Assembly: GCA_963402885.1 (NCBI GenBank)
Contig: OY727096.1
Span: forward strand, 29,865,820-29,929,819
Source of the DNA: Antedon bifida
Lineage: Eukaryota; Echinodermata; Crinoidea; Comatulida; Antedonidae
Reading direction: 5' to 3'
Length of the DNA stretch: 64,000 bases
The notes below the pieces were generated by a model. The model saw only the letters and a list, made by a program, of their open reading frames with translations, was not told the DNA's origin and searched no databases. This document shows positions 46,022-61,700 of the stretch, piece by piece. How positions within the stretch are numbered: position 1 is the stretch's first letter; every line of letters begins with the position of its first letter. The position numbers were made by a program, and so were the translations under genes.

Positions 46022-49000
46022 GTTTAACTTCAGAACATTTTGTGGCCTACAAATTCTAAATAGTGAGTAAAGTGAGCAGTTACCACAAAATTAATTAACA
46101 TTACATGTTTAATTGAACGCTTGTACTCTGACAACTACAATAGCGTGTGCCATATAATATTACATATTCATGGGGGGAGCCGAGAGAATACCGGGCATTA
46201 GAAAATGCCATTTTCATCTTTGATGTACTTCATTAATAGGTCTGCCGGTGATCGAGAGGGTAGGGCTGGGCTGGGGAACACAATCTCTTCAGTTGTTTAC
46301 CTAGCTAGAACCAATCGTAAAAGATCTATAAACATTTGTTTGTTCACCATTGATGACGGTGTGTACTGCTGTTTCACTTGTTCCATTAATTCATTCCATA
46401 TAAGGCAATCTAGTAAATGATCTATGAATATGCATAAAGGTGTGCTTTGATTCTAATTGTTGATACAGGATATTTTATTAATGATATCTTGTGATAAATG
46501 AGGGCTTTGGGGATTTACTCGAAGAACTATTGTAAGCTACTACTAACTAACAAGTTATAAGTACATCGCGCACCGTACACAAAAACAACGCAACTCTTGG
46601 TAATGGCGGATTCAAAGGGGGCCAGCCCGGGGCCCCTAAATTGCATAACATAATAATTAATTATCCACTTTGACAAAATTGGATCGAAAAAAAATGTATT
46701 TACCTGAAAAAAAAACTGTAGGCCTAATTTAAAGCAAAACATTGTCAAATTGGCTGCCAGCCAGTGGGTTTTTGGTTGAATTTAACCATTTATTTTGTCA
46801 ATTTATAAGTGAAAACATTATTTTTTTAATTTTTTTTTCTATGGAAGTGATTAACTTTATTAAAACTACAAAACAAAATATTCAAAGTCTGATTTAATTA
46901 ATCTTCATTTTTCATGTTTTTTGGGGACAATACATCTTTAATAGAGAAATTAAATTATGCGAGTGGAAAGTCATCGACAACATTTCGCTTTCGTGCGGCG
47001 GCATGTAACATTTTCATTTTATTATGTAATTTTATATACTTTGATATATTTTACGATTCGCAATCATAAATAGCTGCTAATCATGTGTCATGTTTACATT
47101 ATGTAGTCTATCAATATCATGCGATTGGAATAAAATGTAGAGGCCGGAGTCCAGGAAAGTTTCCGGAATTTAAACAACTAACGTCGGGCATTCGTTTTTT
47201 TGAAAATTATTCTAATCTAAAGATGGATTAATACATTGTTATTTAAATGTTTTATTTTTCAAAACGTTGATGAGTTATCATAAATACACGCCAACAATAC
47301 GAGTACGACTGCCATAGTGCGAGTGGGCACACTCAAATGGGAGGTCAGTGTGTGACACCCTATAGCCAGTTGACACAATTACCTATCATACAGGTATTCA
47401 TATCTATTTTTAAAACAGACTTTAATCGATAAATGTATTGACCTTTTAAGGAGCGATATAATTGATTTGTCGAATGATTATGGATATTTGTTTATGAATG
47501 CCCTGCTTACTATCATATCAGTAAGAGATAATATAAATACCGATGACGTATGAAATGAAGTGCGCCCACTACAATTAGTGAGAACTTCGAGTATGGTGAC
47601 ACGCAACGCATACCTCATAATCATAAAACAACACAATAATACAATGTTTTGTTATTTATTGATACTCAAATTAGAATGCAAAATATTACGATTTTTATTT
47701 AATTGCGGTGGATGCTAATGAGATCTTATTTATTAGACAAGACGAAAAAAATGATTTACAACAAAATTAGGCGTTTCAAGTTTATTGTTAGGGGAGAGAG
47801 AGAAAGAGAGAGGCACATTTGCATAAACAGTGACACCACTACACTCTATACAAAGTTGCGATAGTGATTATTGGGCGTGAACGTGAGTCGTGACGTTGTT
47901 TTGTCTCGACTGATTAATATCGTATAGGCCTGGTATAGTCTCATGATTAAAGATGTATTGTCCCTCTAAAAAATAATTGTTAACAATACTATACATCTTT
48001 AAGCCTTCATTTGCATTATCAATACAAAAAGTTGTAATTCCAAGAGTACGGTCGTTTGAAATGGGGTGGATATTATGTAGGCCTACAGTTGCAATTTGCA
48101 CAATAAGATTGCATAATTATTGTGCGTTTGTAATTTTAGACGTACATAATAATGATTCAATAATTTATTTGTCATTAGGCCTACACACTGAAAATAAATA
48201 AAAAATGCGGGGTGATGGTTGAAAGTAAATCATAACTTGTTCTAACCACTTTAACCCAAGCATAATCCGGCTGACGTCATTCTAACCAAACGATAAACAG
48301 GTGTAAGTTAACCATTTTGAAACAGACACAAAACGTTTTAATAAACGGAAAAAACCAAAACAAGGTGTCTAGTATAAAGCTACAATTTGTGAATTTGACC
48401 GAGAAAATTGACTTTGACGTTATGTTATTTGTTGTTCTGACAACTTGTTTATGAATCCGCTCGACTTCAAAACCACCTGATATTTGAACTTTGCGCACTA
48501 TGCCCCACCCATTGATCTAAAGCCCTCTGGGCTCAGTTATCAATAACCAAATATGGTGATTTGATTTGATTCACGCCAGGACACAACCATTGCCGAGGGA
48601 AGTTATTGGGACTGTTTTCATAGGGATGGACTTGAAATAGTTGCTTCCTTCTTCCGGGTACGACAGCTTTTGGTTAAAGTTTGGAAATGGCGAAATATAT
48701 CATGTAAAACCTCCACAAACATACATTTCGTATTCTTCAACTAAAACACAAGAGTCCATACAGAGTGTCGTTGTTCGTGATTTAATTATATATTATGTCT
48801 CTATTAACGGACCATCTCTGAAACAATAGTGGAATGCTGTAGTGTGTTTAGTAGGTCCTTCATTAGAATTAAAGAATTAAATTACCAAATTCAGATTAAG
48901 AGGGGACATGCAGAGGGCCCCTTCCTGGTCCGATTTAGAGGAATCGTATGTTTAAAAAGGCATTGCCATTGTTGTTTTTTTTTGTGATCAGCTGATTTGA

Positions 49001-52000
49001 AAAAGGGCGTGACATCAGGTGCTGGGAATTCAATGAACCGGAACTGTAAACGTGGTAGCTGTTCATAAGTCTAAAGTAATACAGAAACTCTTCCATTGTA
49101 GAATTACAAAAACACGCAATCGGGTTTGAAAAATAAACTAATAGACTTCAGACTACTTAGTATAATTTTTTTTTAACTGAAAAGAAAAACTTGAGCATGG
49201 GAAAAATGTCTGTTCTAAAATCCATGGTTATGCCATTTAAAAAAAATGTTGCCAAGTTGTTAAACACATCACACAATGCCTATAAAATGAAGGCTTAAAT
49301 CTTTCACCTTTATTGAGATTAATGCAATAAAAAACATGCTTTATTATATTTACAAAAGGTATGAATGATGAATGTTATAAACAGATAGTATTATTTCTTC
49401 AAAACATTCAATTATATATTTTTTAGAGTAGGCATCAAACTATTACATTCACACTATAAATCCGTATCGGAATTTTGTTAGTACAGTACTGTAACTGTTA
49501 CCATGGAGAAATGCTGTAGCTTCCTGTAGTTGCTAGAACTGCAAAACTTGTTTAGTAACTTCGTCGTCCTTGGCTCGCTATATACGGTCACAAAACTGCC
49601 ATTCATGGCTAAACAATTTATCCATAGCTTGAAGTTGGATTGATTTACGACAGATTTCCCCTTGAATTGTGTAAAAACAGTGGTTTTGATTATAAACTCA
49701 TTGATTTAATTATTTTAGTAATCGGTTTTTATCGTTTCAACAAAAATTCCGAACTTTACTTCCCGGAAACGTAATCAGAAAATACAATCGGAATCGGATA
49801 CAGGCATATACATTTCTAAAGAACTTACTTCGGTGAAAATCCAAATAATAGCAATGTGCGGGTACATCAATGTTAATGTAAACTAATGGAGAAAAATATC
49901 AATAAAAAATGTTACTATTTTTTAATTGACATTTTTTCAAAAGTATAAATACAATTATGTAGCCTGTGTGCTTCATTGAATAAGAGCAGAATCAATATGT
50001 GTGTATAATGTATAATGTACTGGTCTAATTCAATTTCAAAAGGGTACAGAGGGAAAAATAAAACCTTTTGTGTAGGCACTACATACAATAGGCAGATCAT
50101 TTTATTTGCTCGGAAGAAATACAAAATGAACTTTCTTTGGCTTAATCATGGCTTAACTACGGATGTAGGCCATAGAATAGGAATTTCAGAAATTGTTGAA
50201 AATAATATTGAAATACGAACAGAAAAGTAATTAATTGTTGATTTCTCCTTTAGTTTTTCCCCTTTTTTTCTACGCCAGGAGTCGAAGTCGTGTTGTCAAT
50301 TTACAGTGGCTTAACAGTATTTTTTAAAGTGGTATCATTCATTTTGACTGAAGAAACACAGGGGAATATTCCTTCTATGGTGATGATGAATTAATTCCTT
50401 CATGATTCCTCAACATTTGACGCCGGTTTGCTCTTGGATTAGAATTGTAGAAGGTCCCCAAAAAGTGGGTTGGTCGACCACTTCCGAGAACTAGGGGTCG
50501 TGACGAAAACACCGGTATGAAATATAAGGAAATTAAACCAAGAATATCGCATTTCTGGTATAAAAATGACATTATATGGCCTACCAATTGACGTATAAGT
50601 AAGTTGAAATATGCACATAAAATGAATGAGAATAAAGATGATATGATTAAACGATGGGATGACGAAAACATTCTTTCAGATTTTATTTTATTTGTTTGAT
50701 GGTAGAATTGGGTCAACAAATCAATGGTGATAGATCATCACCACTGAGCGATGGCTCGAGTATCTTTCTCTTTTAAAACATGTATTAAAATTCTTTTTTA
50801 AGTATGTCTATCTTATAAAATAATTGTCTATTATACGCTAGAAAAGTCTGGTTTTCCTCCATGGTAAATTCTTATACAACATTAAGACCAGACCCGGAAG
50901 CAGAAACAAATATGGCAGAAGATTGGGAACGGAGTTTCAATGGAATTGGAACTACGCTTACAACGATTTACTAGCTGTGGATTTTCTATAGATTAATTGT
51001 TGCACAGGCCTTGTTTTTCAATTGGTGTATGTAGGTATTGTAAAATCATGGTCTGGCCATATTCGAGCATAAGTATTGAAAGAGACCAAAATTCCCATAG
51101 TGAGCAGCTAAGCAGGGCCAATAATCGGATAGACTTACAGGTATTTATCCACTATCCCAGGGCCTCGTATATTCTTATTCTGAATGTCACTGTACTTGAA
51201 TTTTTTAAGCAACAAAGCTTTTATATAAACAATTAGGTAGGGCATAATATTAACTGAATTGGTTTAATTCAAATAACTTCAAATGATGCATAGTCAGCTC
51301 AGTGTGAGCCTGGCTTTGTTAAAGTACACTGAAGCATAGAAAGAGACCGGAACACGATTTTCCCCCAACAAAGTTACAACAACCAACGGATGTCGAAGAG
51401 CAAAACACTCATCCTGTTCCTACGCATTTCTAGGCCAGGAAAACACAAATTATTATCTAAATTACGTTTGGTCATACATAAGCTTGATATTCGATAACAA
51501 CATGTAGAAACTTGGGCCTAGCAAAGATAAACGTAGGCCTACGAATGTTGATATAAATTTTAAATCTGCGGTCAGCCCCTCCCATTTTCATTCATGGCAA
51601 TACAGCTCATACATATTCATATTTCAGTGCAATAAAATACAGCGGTACGCCTGAACTTCGGACTACATGTTCTGTTAAAAATTAATTGGATAATCACAAA
51701 GCAAATATGTGACAAAGTTAGATATGGAATTAAAAAGTATATATGACTTTTTTTTATCTGTTTTTAAGCTTATAGATATTATAAATGAAAATCATACGTT
51801 ATGTATTAAAACATCAACTTCCTGGTCGTCTGAAAACGAGGGTCACGTTAAAGGTCAATTATCACTTCCTCGTTTGAAAAGCCCTATATTGCAGTATTCT
51901 CATATATTTAATAACACAATTAATTTAAAATCAAAAAGTAATGAATTAACTGGCAGGCCTACAGTAATGAGAAACTCGTAATTAGTAGATTGTCAGTCTT

Positions 52001-52231
52001 TTTAAACCGGGTCATTTAGAGGTTAAAAAACGATAATAATTTGGTATACTGTATCCCATTGTTATTGCATACACAATACCACTGCAGGGTTAGGCCTACT
52101 GTGTAATGCAATGGCTTCACTAACATAATAATATACTTTATATACTATATAATACCCTACCTTCGTTTCAAACACAATTAATAATACTGTACCTATGCAT
52201 CGCGTATGTAAGTTTGGAGGACCAGTCTTAC
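46022..52231. other. Non-coding stretch with a few unassigned ORFs
   Basis: No gene could be supported. A repeat piece with 'gggacaatacatctttaat' occurs at 46926 (also 56656, and inverted near 47945). Minus-strand ORFs at 47868-48101 and 50375-50719 have no recognised domain. The C-terminal part of the second ('RPTHFLGTFYNSNPRANRRQ') looks more coding-like than its surroundings, but splice support is weak. Confidence 0.35.
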
Positions 52232-52277
52232 CTATATTATACGCCCACTCGATACCACCGTTTTCCCAAAACGCCAT
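52232..52277 (-). CDS. Candidate first coding exon of an unknown gene (partial)
   Basis: The minus-strand ATG at 52277 lies in an 'aATGGCGtt' context like a YY1 site, which often overlaps start codons of broadly expressed genes. The frame reads MAFWENGGIEWAYNI and ends at a consensus donor (ATAG|GTAAGA) in phase 1. No second exon could be identified to the left. The gene would be transcribed away from actin. The call rests on context only. Confidence 0.3.
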
Positions 52278-52903
52278 TGCCAAAAAAAAACGCTAGGTTG
52301 CCTACCCACCACCTAAATCACTCAATCGGCCTTCTTTTGAAATCAAATAAATGCCTATTTCAATAGTTAGGCCTGTAGCAAAGAGGAACAGGAACAGGGG
52401 TATACTAACACTTAAGAAGCTACTAAATATAACTTAGGGTTTGGTTTCACTTTTGATATTGACACTTTATACAAAATGAAAAATACAGTACACTACAATA
52501 AGTAGAAAGATTTTGATATGCATAAACAAATTCTACTACTACTTCTCAATATTATTCATATTTTAATCTCCAATTATTACTATATTCCCAAATAATAATA
52601 ATAATTTACAGTAGGCCTAATTCTGCAAACAAGCCTAAATTTCTCTGAATCAGAGATTCACACCTTTTAATTTACAAAAAAAAAAGACTCATTGGTTTGC
52701 TTGATTGAAATTGAGTTTTTAGGCCCATATACAGTCATACAATTTAACGCTATAGCACACCCACTAACGTTGTTTCAAACTAAGTTACTTACACCCTTTA
52801 CTTATTTTTTTGACTTCCACACGCCTTAATTTTTCAGTAGTATTTTGCAATATAGCATACAGTAGTACCAATCTTGTATAACGCCATACAATTTCACGTG
52901 GTG

Positions 52904-53131
52904 TATATAAAGTGGGCGTGTTTATTCGCGCGGTATGAAAGGTCGTCGACTGAGAATGATTAAGGGTTAATGTTATGCTAATGAATCGACAAGTGTTACT
53001 TTCATGACCATATAAGGAAATGTCTCTTGCAGCATGCGTTGCTTGAATTTAAAGCCCGGCTTTCTCACAGGTGGCATCATTCGGTTGCTGAGCTTCTCAA
53101 CGAACGGACCTGATTATACATCTCTTTTTCG
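52904..53131 (+). promoter_or_regulatory. Actin promoter and non-coding exon 1
   Basis: A perfect SRF-type CArG box CCATATAAGG lies at 53008-53017. A strong TATATAAA is at 52904-52911 and a weaker 'aatttaaag' at 53046-53054, so two start regions are possible. The non-coding first exon ends at the donor TTTTCG|GTAAGC (53131). The intron runs to an acceptor at 53426, with 34 bp of leader before the ATG. CArG-box control and a spliced leader are standard for animal actin genes. Confidence 0.7.
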
Positions 53132-53436
53132 GTAAGCAGTCACACCCTTCATTTTTAGTGTTAATTATTTCTTCCTTTGAGCCTACATTTAGCTCAAAGG
53201 TGCTTAGAATTCAATCGTACTGTCTAACAGTTGCAATGCTAGCCCATGACTGGCTAGCTGCTTGTTTCAATTGAAAGTTTGTACTTGGATTTGTGTAATT
53301 TGTGCGGCTGTGGTTTTTTTAGTTGAGAACACACCCGATTTTTCAATAAGCCGGAAGTATGCTAAATTAATTGTGCTAAGTTTTAGTTCATAGTAAGTTA
53401 CTAAATTATTTTATTTTAAATTGCAGTCTACTTTAG

Positions 53437-55007
<1,571 letters not shown>

Positions 55008-55599
55008 ACTGGACCAAACCAAAGACACATGGAATTTGGCTTAATAACATCAAAGCTCAACCAAACCAGTCTTCAGTTGATTTAAAAACAATTGAATATG
55101 AACTGTAGGGTTATCCTAGATAACTAGATTATGTATCGGTTAATTTTTTAACATCTGGTTAATGGATCAACAATTAACCTTAAAATTGTATCAACAGTTT
55201 TATACTCGATTCATATCAACCTCAGGCAATACGTGGTCTGTAACATCTTTGGCCACTAATGGGCCCTTACTTGGGCCTTCAAATTTATAACACAAATAAT
55301 ACCATTCCTTCGTAGGCTATTTTTAGATTCTTTTTCTAACAAAACTTGCATCGGGGCTTTCAAGCTATTAATGAAAGCCATCCTTATCTGTGTAAATTTA
55401 GTTATTAACAAATTTTGTATACTGTACTTGCTAAATAAGACGAAAAATATTCAATAATGAAAAAGGACCTTATTTTTCATTACGTTGCATGGCCCCAAAT
55501 GAATGGTCGTTAGTTTTCTATTTATAAAAAAATCTAGCAAATGTCACTCTGTAATTTTTGAATTTCTGTTAATTTGTATATGCAACACCAGAGTTAACA

Positions 55600-57780
55600 G
55601 TGCAATTAAAACGGCACCTTTGGGACCAAGAGAAAATTGAAATACTTTGTCTTGTTTTTATTTTTGACTTGTTTGAAGTGTTGATGGTGTTTAAATTTTT
55701 ACTGACCGACTTCACATTGTTTGAATTTTTACTGACGGACAGAGACTGAATTTTACCGACTTTACGAAGCAACAAATGATTAAATAATTCCGACTTGTCT
55801 TGCTTTCCATCACCAAGGGATACATCTTTTTATTTTCCTGTTGACTGGATATAAACTTACCTTGTTTTTAACCCAGCATATCTCTCGTATCTTTATACTA
55901 TTCATGCCTATTAAAGGTACAGTACAGTTTGGTAAATATTTCGGGTTACAAGAAACATGTACTCAAATGATTCAGTTTTTTAAAGAGCTTTTACTCCGAT
56001 ATGTGTAACTAATTTGAGATCGTAGACGATGCACTTTTTGACAGATGCGTTTGATTTGTACAGTACTGTACTAGAGAGAATCATAAATCAGCAATCATCT
56101 GTATCATCTGATAACATTCTGATAAAATTTTAATACTATTAGGCTTATATGCTACTGCATTAGTAGTAAAATAAACATCGATTCTTGTTGTCCTTAATTT
56201 AAAATATAAAAATAATCACTTATTTGCTGCTGAAGAATTCAAATCTCGGTATGGGCGAATGTTCACCACTCTCGATCACTCCTTCTCCACTAGGGTGTGG
56301 TCAATATCTGTTTCAGAATATGCAGGCCAGGGGTGGATTCAGAGGGTTTGTTAGGAGCTCTATATAAAAAGGGTTGTGTTTGCGATAAACAAACCAAAAA
56401 AAACATCTCAAACTAAATTTGTCTGCGTCAGAGCATATTTTTAATTTTTTTGCCTAATTTTAATGTCGCATACATAGTAATTATTTACTTGAAAAACCGT
56501 GATCAATGCGGGTGTTTTTTTCAATGTGTTTATTTTATCTTTTCATAAGTAAAATCAGGAAAGAGTTTTATTCGGTTTTTTTACGGAAGTGAAATGAGCC
56601 TGCAAAAATGGCCAAAAAAAGATTTTTATTAATCTTCACTTTTCATCTTTGTTTTGGGACAATACATCTTTAATCAGTTTATAATAATAAATATAGTATA
56701 TAATAAAATAATAAATATACAGTATAATATAATATATAATTTATATATACAGTATAATAAAACCTAACAGGCCATTTGTACTATGTAGTGAGAGGGGATG
56801 AGGACCCAAGGGTACCCTGGCCTGGATCTGCCTATATGGATACAATTCAAACACCGCTACATAATGAATCATTTAATATTGTACGACACTAATTGTGGAA
56901 ACGCCTTGTAATGATTTATTTCACAGGTATTCCAACCGCAGCAATTAATCACCTAATTTAATGCAATGCAATTAATTTAATTCAAAGGCTAGTTTACTAC
57001 TTAAAAGAATCGATACGAAGGTATTCCCCCAATACAAACGGCAGACGTTTCACGCTCAATTTCACGTTGACTCATATCTCAAACGACATTTATTGATCGC
57101 GGTCAATCAAGTCATTGAAAGATGATGTAAGTTAAGTTGTTAGATTGTCTTGGTTAGATAATGTTAGAATTCCACAAAATGACAACCACTCTTACAATAG
57201 TTTTGTGGTTGCAAGTTTGACTTCCATCCAAAGTGATGGGTTCAAATCTAGGCCGGATACATTACAAACAGGGTCATAGCACAAAACTTGGCTGAGATAT
57301 ACACGGGGATATACAGTATATGTTTTTATATTCAATTCAATCTTTTATTCTCTGGTCAAGAAAGTAACATCTGGAGAGCATCTCATATAATTGTATTATA
57401 GATATATTATTGGATTTCAGGGGCTGGATTGTGGACGATTGGTACGGTTGTCTTTGTTGTTGTCAACATAGTTTTTCCGCCACCTCCTCCCCTTACCAAT
57501 TGATTATGTAAATATCTGTAAGTAGCCTATAATAAGTAATTCAATTATCGTTACGAATTTTTAAAATGAAAGAGAACTTATTGGTGCGGGAACACAAAAC
57601 CACATTATTAAAACAGCATAGGCCTAAGAGCTGAAACTGCAAAAATTGACCCCCAGAAGATCGAACACTCTCACTAACACAAACACAAATTATTTTTTAT
57701 AGGAATAGGCCATGTGTTCAATATATTTCAGACGGCAATGAACGATCAACAGGGCTAAACAAGTCTAATAATATTTCTAT
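55600..57780. other. Non-coding, repeat-bearing stretch
   Basis: It contains a probable hAT-like MITE (56328-56836) and a SINE-like B box ('gggttcaaatct', about 57239). No exon supported. Confidence 0.4.
56328..56836. mobile_element. Possible hAT-like MITE
   Basis: CAGGGGTGGATTCAGAGGG on the left resembles hAT termini, and the right end 'ctggatctgcctat' is an imperfect inverted copy. The left end and the 'gggacaatacatctttaat' word are also seen at 46605-46945, so it is a family. No 8-bp duplication recognised. Confidence 0.4.
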
Positions 57781-58035
57781 CTATTTATTTAACTGTGATC
57801 CTGGTAACACAATTCTTTCCACAATTCCATCATAAAGGTTGCCTAATGAATATTTCGAAAAATTGCTAACCGTGTTTTGTCGATCTGCCATCTGCCAGCA
57901 TATTTCGCCTGACGATGACTCAGGTTCGTCTAAGCCGTCATAATGACATAAATCCCGCAAACAATAAGTCTTGTTCTTCTTGATGATAATAATGCAGCCT
58001 ACAATATTAATTATGTCTCGTTTCAGTCGCGTCAA
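57781..58035 (-). other. Unassigned 84-codon ORF
   Basis: A minus-strand ATG-to-stop frame with 'KNKTYCLRDLCHYDGLDEPE' and 'FSKYSLGNLYDGIVERIVL'; AATAAA overlaps the stop. The composition is protein-like, with three clustered Cys, but no family is recognised and no splice context decides. It could be a terminal exon or chance. Confidence 0.25.
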
Positions 58036-58513
58036 CTAACGACAGCTAACGCGTTCACGGTATTAATTGATGAGAAAAGATAAAGCTGAATGACGATAAT
58101 AAACGATAAATGGGGAAGCCGTTCCTCTTTTCAAATTCGCGCTGATTATCATCCTGCCCCTTATCAAAATGTTTATTCGTCACTAATACTAATTTAAGAT
58201 TGTATGGTCAGTATACCCTATAAAAAGCCATGTGGTCACTAGGCCTATATTTAGATTGTGCATATGCATATTATATACATTTTGTTGATTTTCGTTTGTT
58301 TTGTCATTAGACTTCTCATATCAATCAATTTATGTTAATTGCTTAGGCATAATTCATGTTCAAAATATTGATAACTGTTGATAAATGTATATAAAATGAA
58401 ATAATATAAAGTAACGGATGAATTTATCTAGTGGTAGAATAACGATCGCTCAAGTGTTGTGCTAGTTAGGCCCTTATATAGTTGACCTGTCAAAATAAAA
58501 GTTGACAACTGGC

Positions 58514-58696
58514 GATGGAAATGATGATGAAGATGATCATGGTGTTTTTGGAGGAAAACGTTGGCAAGAGAACCTTTTACGACGCTTGCCATCAGGCCAA
58601 TTGGTTGATCGGACTTTTTTCCTAGGCCTAAACATATTTATGGATTTTGGCGCTGTTTCTGACTTGGCACTAGAAAAGAAAATGCTTTCAAAATAA
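58514..58696 (+). other. Unassigned ORF with acidic start and GGKR site
   Basis: The frame begins near the ATG at 58514 and reads an Asp/Glu-rich start, then 'GVFGGKRWQENLLRRLPSGQ', ending 'LALEKKMLSK' before TAA. GGKR and RR could be dibasic processing sites of a secreted precursor, but no signal peptide is visible. Unproven. Confidence 0.2.
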
Positions 58697-58749
58697 TCCA
58701 ATTATGAATAGGCATAGTACAGTATCATTTCGAATATTCAAGATCTAGA

Positions 58750-61700
58750 TATTCGAATTGATAGACATGAACCTCGTAACTTTGTTAATCTTTATATAAA
58801 ATTAGAAATATATCGGCCAGTAAGGTAGACTTACACTTGCATTTTTCACGAAAAACTGTAAACGTAAAAGTGCACAACTGTCCTATATTAAGGAAATCAG
58901 AGTACATTGCGTAAGGGGAAATTCCCTCAATCGCAGTCCTATTCACAGCTTTTTGAAGCAAGGCCAAGAACAAGTCTACATTGACAAACAGAATTGTGTA
59001 GATAAGTTTAGAAATGACTTAATTTTGCAGATTTGTCTTGTTGGCAAATTTACCATATAAGGCATTAATCACCGCTGAAACCCATAGCCTCACCTTTTAT
59101 GGAATTTAGGAAAACAAGTGTTCCGCTGAAACGAAAACTTTCAGTTTCCATTGAACATTATTTTATATTACTGTATAACTAACTGTATTAATATTCTGTA
59201 TAAGAGCATAGAGGAATAGGCCTAATCCTTCGTTATAAAAAAAAAGGCCTGTGTTGGCTGCCTTGCCTAGTGTTAATTGTATAGTTATGCAGATTGAGAA
59301 GAAATTCTAAATTACATGCAGCAGTATATCTATTTATTAAAATATTTTTTTTAATTCAATATTTCACCCAGAGGCTCCTCACAAGGCAGAGTCTTAGAGT
59401 CTCGAGGAGGAGCCTCTGCAACAACAAAAATCTAAATAGCAAATAGTTAATCTGAACAGTTAAATAAAATGATATTTTGCTTATTTGAAAGTGTAGTTTG
59501 AAGTGAAAGCTTTCGACATTCTTTACTATACAAATACAATTATATATAACTTCCCAGGTACAGTATTGGTATTTGAGTACGTCACGGTACAGTTGATAAA
59601 TATTTTATTATTCCACTTTTGAACAATAGCAGTAAATTCTATCCAGGGAAGTGAACCTTCGTATATTACCAAAAATGGAATGGTATTATAACAGATTATA
59701 GCTTTATTATAAGAATGACTAGAAAGGGGGCGGAGTTTAGGGACTTTTCAAAATCTGTTCCTTTCCTTTAATTATTATAATGGGTAAACCCCTGAAAACA
59801 ATATCAAAATGCTAAAATTGAATTTCAGGGCCGACGCATAGCTCAAGTACCAACCTTGTACCATATTATTATTAGTTATTGACTAATTCACTTGTTTATG
59901 ACTACTTTTAAATTGATAGGATTGCAACATATATATTATTGATGATTATACATGAGCTTTGTGGAGGGAGTTTACTACTATGTATTACTGTTAAGTTTAC
60001 GGTGGTAGTAAGTAATAGCAAAGCGATCAAAAAAGGAGCGAACCTGTAAAAAAGGCAAAACGACAGAGGGCGCGCGATTTAATCATTCGGCTTATATTAA
60101 ACATACAGATAACTCGAGATTTTAATAAGCTTTTGTGACGTCATCAATAAATCGATTTTTTTTTTGAAAATCAATACGCTCCCTTATATACATACATACA
60201 TTTACATATACAAATTCAGGACGATAACTTCTGGACGTTATTGTGCAAAACAAACAATAATTTAAAAAAAAAACAAATAAAGCAACTGTTTAATTGCCAG
60301 CAAACTATGTCAAAGAATTAATTTTCTGTTTTTAAGTTAGTAAGTAACGAATTTGTTTATATGTAAAAATGATAAATCGTTAACAAAATTAGAGAATTGT
60401 TATGAAGAAATTTAAAGTATCTATGTATTGAAATGCTGATAATTCATACTCTAAATATAAAACAAATAACAATTGAACATTATAATATGTCATGAGAAAG
60501 AAACTGAAAGAAACGAATGTTTGATTGATAGTCCATTGTATTTCTGTTAGTCATGGTCCACTGCACAAAGTTTTTTCCATGTTTTCCTCATTCTAATAGC
60601 ACTGTACAGAAAGAGGAAAATACAAAACAAAACCACCTACTTTTCAGATATTAAATATTTGTTGTTACATACTATAACCTCCAACACACACCCCTTAAAT
60701 ATGCTACAATATTCATTATTCCTTAGGAAATAGACAAAATGCATTTTTTTATTCTGCATATTATAAAAGAAGTAAAATAAATATGAAACAGAAACGCTAT
60801 AGTATTCATGAAGACATTTTTTTTAAATAAATTTTGCGTATTATGAATTAATAGAAGTAAAATAAAAATGAAACAGATATAAAAATAACTTAATTTCACT
60901 CCCAAGTCACAATTATTGTAGATAAACTATGTCAATTACTGTGTATAACTGATATAATAAAACTATGATTAATAACTAAGTCGTAGTAATTAACACGTAG
61001 TAGTAAAGTTGTTGACAACGCCGATACTGATAATAAAGTCAAGAACGTTTCATATCACCATGTATGGACAAAAACAATCTCTACACAAGTTTTCATTTTT
61101 GGATTGTTCAGGAAATTATCAAGATATTCTTGCTTACATATAAGGCGATGTACAGGCTAGGCAAATAGCACACAGGAAGTATGGTCTTTGGTCAGCAACA
61201 TTATTAACTGCACCCTAAACAACAGTATAGATGCTTATCTACTGTACCATGGAGTGATACAGAATAATATTACTCTGTACTCACAGTAGTATGCCTATGT
61301 TTGTTATAGCAAACATAGGGACCATGGACCCAATACATTTTTAGGTCCATGGTTATAGCATGGAAAAACTTGACAATATTATCTCTTTATTGTAAAGAAA
61401 AATAATAATTAGGTCAACATAAATTAATATTAAAAGTATTTTTGTGAATATTTAAGTTTAATTTTAGGAGGAAAGTCTGTCCCTCTTTCTAACAAAATGT
61501 ATAATGTGAAAAATGTTTAAATTCCACAGTAAGAGGAAAACTATAATTGTATAATTTTGAATTGATAACCCTGGGCCATTGGAGGTGCATACCACCAAGG
61601 TATCAAAAGACTTATTTCCTGTTCAAGTATTGCACAAGGCATTACAAGAACCCTGGTTGTAAATAACAGGGGAAATTCCCCTCAGTGGTTTTTCATTCAT

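Noticed and set aside
51100..51130. 5S rRNA fragment ('agctaagcagggcc')
   Set aside because: Only 14 bases match, with no flanking 5S sequence; coincidence is likely.
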